This document shows positions 62,642 to 64,000 of a stretch of DNA of 64,000 bases, one piece after another. The DNA is from a virus. The notes under the pieces were generated by a model. The model was not told where the DNA came from and did not search any database. It saw only the letters and a list, made by a program, of their open reading frames with translations. The stretch lies in IMG/VR virus record IMGVR_UViG_3300008262_002626, positions 27,077 through 91,076 of that record, one strand, 5' to 3'. The translations under genes were made by a program, and so were the position numbers. The first letter of the stretch is position 1; every line of letters begins with the position of its first letter.

Positions 62642-64000
62642 TTATTTTTGCCAATCCGTCTTCTCAATAGTGAAGGGATACTTGGCCTCCTTATAAAATT
62701 TCTTCCTCTCGGTGAGGTGCCGTTTGGCATACTTGCATGTTGAAGTGATGTCCCATATTTGTACGAAGTCTTTGTCTTCTGCCTTTCTAATGCCTCGGCC
62801 AATGCTTTGGATAACGCGGACAAAGCTCTTTCCGGGTTCAAGAAGAACCAGATTAAAAATCCTTGGAATATTAATACCCACAGCGGCCACACCATAAGTC
62901 GCCACAATAATCTTGTCATCACTGGTCCTAACTTCATCATATTCTTCCTTTCGGTCTTTTGTTTTTACTTCACCTGAAATAAACACTGAGCCTTCTAATT
63001 CGTTAACTAAAAATTTGCCTGAATCAATCCTATTAACTAGAACTAGAGTATTGCCTGATTTTGATATTTCTTTGATTAATTTACTGATATAGATCATCCT
63101 GTCTTCGTCAGTGACAAGATATTTTAATTCTTCTGCATAGCTTTTAAATTCTGGAACATCAATCATTTGTACAATGTTTACATGACAGTTTGATAGTACA
63201 CCTTTCTCTTGCAGTTCGTGTGCTTTGATACCGCCAATAACTGGGCCAATGCTAGCAAATATACTCTCTGACTCAAATTTTTCTTTAGGTACAGTTCCTG
63301 TAAGACCCCAACGAATTGCCGCATTAGATAAGTTCTGTGTAAGCAAATTCTTTAAAACTTCTGCTTTGGCCATATGTACTTCATCGACAATAACAGTCTT
63401 AACACCATCTAAAAATTCAGCTAGTGTCAGTATATCGTGTTCATGATTTTTAGATTTTTTATCTAAGATATTAAGACTTTGCCAAGTGCAAATTGTATGT
63501 GTTTTGTTAAGATCTTTTCTGTCGCCGTAATAAACGCCAACATCAAGACCGACGTTAATAAAATCTTCTTCTGTTTGTTCAACAAGGCTCTTATTAGGTA
63601 CGATAGTAATAGTGCGACCGTATTTTTCACACATATCAGCTAATGTTGCTGTAGTAATAGTCTTACCAGCACCGGTAGCAATCTCTTGCAGTGCTTGATG
63701 GTTGTTTAGAAATAAGTTAATAGCCTCTACTTGATAATCACGTAGCATAATAGGCTGTCCTTCTTGGGGATGCCCCTTAGGCCAAACCTTGCCTTTGTCT
63801 GCCCAATAAGTTTCTGTTACAGGTGGAAAGGAAATCTGTTGAGTAGTACGCAGGTCTTCAACTTCGTCTACGCTAATATTCATTTTGCCTAGTATATCTA
63901 GGATTGTTTCTAATTGATTTAAGTATCCGTTGCCACCTAGACCAAACAAACTGACCATTCCGTCCCATCGTCCTAGCTTATAAGCCGGGTGATACCGAGC
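62642..64000 (-). CDS. uvsW: UvsW-like ATP-dependent helicase (start beyond window)
   Basis: The reading frame stays open to the right edge (the residues YHPAYKLGRWDG precede the first internal ATG at 63958), so the start lies outside the window. Superfamily 2 motifs: ATGAGKT (I), VDEVHMAK (DExH), LTGTVP (III), QSIGRGIRK (VI). T4 UvsW remodels forks and Holliday junctions and unwinds R-loops, helping switch from origin- to recombination-dependent replication. About 450 of an expected 500 residues are visible. Confidence 0.93.
   Translation of the reverse strand, partial: ARYHPAYKLGRWDGMVSLFGLGGNGYLNQLETILDILGKMNISVDEVEDLRTTQQISFPPVTETYWADKGKVWPKGHPQEGQPIMLRDYQVEAINLFLNNHQALQEIATGAGKTITTATLADMCEKYGRTITIVPNKSLVEQTEEDFINVGLDVGVYYGDRKDLNKTHTICTWQSLNILDKKSKNHEHDILTLAEFLDGVKTVIVDEVHMAKAEVLKNLLTQNLSNAAIRWGLTGTVPKEKFESESIFASIGPVIGGIKAHELQEKGVLSNCHVNIVQMIDVPEFKSYAEELKYLVTDEDRMIYISKLIKEISKSGNTLVLVNRIDSGKFLVNELEGSVFISGEVKTKDRKEEYDEVRTSDDKIIVATYGVAAVGINIPRIFNLVLLEPGKSFVRVIQSIGRGIRKAEDKDFVQIWDITSTCKYAKRHLTERKKFYKEAKYPFTIEKTDWQK

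Noticed and set aside
1-64000. CRISPR array, transposase, integrase or attachment site
   Set aside because: No regularly spaced repeat units, no recognisable transposase or integrase motif, and no tRNA 3'-end duplication was seen. The short repeats at 39 kb and 53 kb are irregular and not spacer-separated.

Overview
This window looks like part of the chromosome of a T4-like myovirus of the marine cyanophage/pelagiphage type. The supporting genes are a class Ia ribonucleotide reductase with glutaredoxin, a UvsW-type helicase, a gp41-type DnaB helicase, a gp61-type primase, a carbamoyltransferase, T4-type late promoters (ATAAATA) and many small genes of families I recognise from such phages. 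The host cannot be read directly. A complete 5-aminolevulinate synthase (the C4 route to haem) points to an alphaproteobacterial host or gene donor. That is inference.

Layout. 1-4.6 kb (minus strand): nucleotide metabolism, with nrdA, a class II aldolase-like gene and nrdB overlapping end to start, then glutaredoxin. 4.6-38.2 kb (mostly minus strand): late and virion-related genes. These include a beta-helix tail fibre, a PD-(D/E)XK nuclease, two nucleotidyltransferases, a lectin-like fibre, wall-degrading enzymes (an SGNH/peptidoglycan-binding/transglycosylase fusion and an M23 peptidase), an exported thermonuclease, lipoproteins and an epimerase. A dense run of tiny overlapping genes follows at 29-38 kb. 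Many have T4-like late promoters upstream. Two plus-strand islands interrupt the block: small genes at 13.2-14.2 kb and 5-aminolevulinate synthase at 18-19.2 kb.

38.2-39.9 kb is a sparsely coding divergent region rich in short direct repeats and palindromes, a good place for an origin or a regulatory switch. 40-51 kb (plus strand) is the likely early region. It holds about twenty small transcription units, nearly all with their own sigma-70-type promoter (17-bp spacer) and a near-identical Shine-Dalgarno element GGAGCGA. It also carries two tRNAs (anticodons CAT and TCT), several intrinsic terminators, and an AAA+ ATPase as its last gene. 54-64 kb (mostly minus strand) is the replication block: gp41-like helicase, carbamoyltransferase, primase, a virion protein, a much reduced DnaE-like protein, conserved small genes, and uvsW running off the right edge.

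The most unusual signal is in RNA. Downstream of the AAA+ gene, three consecutive hairpins carry UUCGCUCC, or a degenerate form of it, in their loops. This is the exact complement of the GGAGCGAA ribosome-binding element shared by the early genes. A fourth hairpin with the same loop sits before the terminator at 45.8 kb. I propose a phage-encoded anti-Shine-Dalgarno RNA that could shut down or time early translation as a group. Other leads are a structured, pseudoknot-capable leader at 44.6 kb, a 192-residue mini-DnaE that keeps the polymerase aspartate motifs, and a set of late proteins whose N-termini resemble the T4 capsid-targeting sequence, suggesting head-packaged proteins that are ejected with the DNA.
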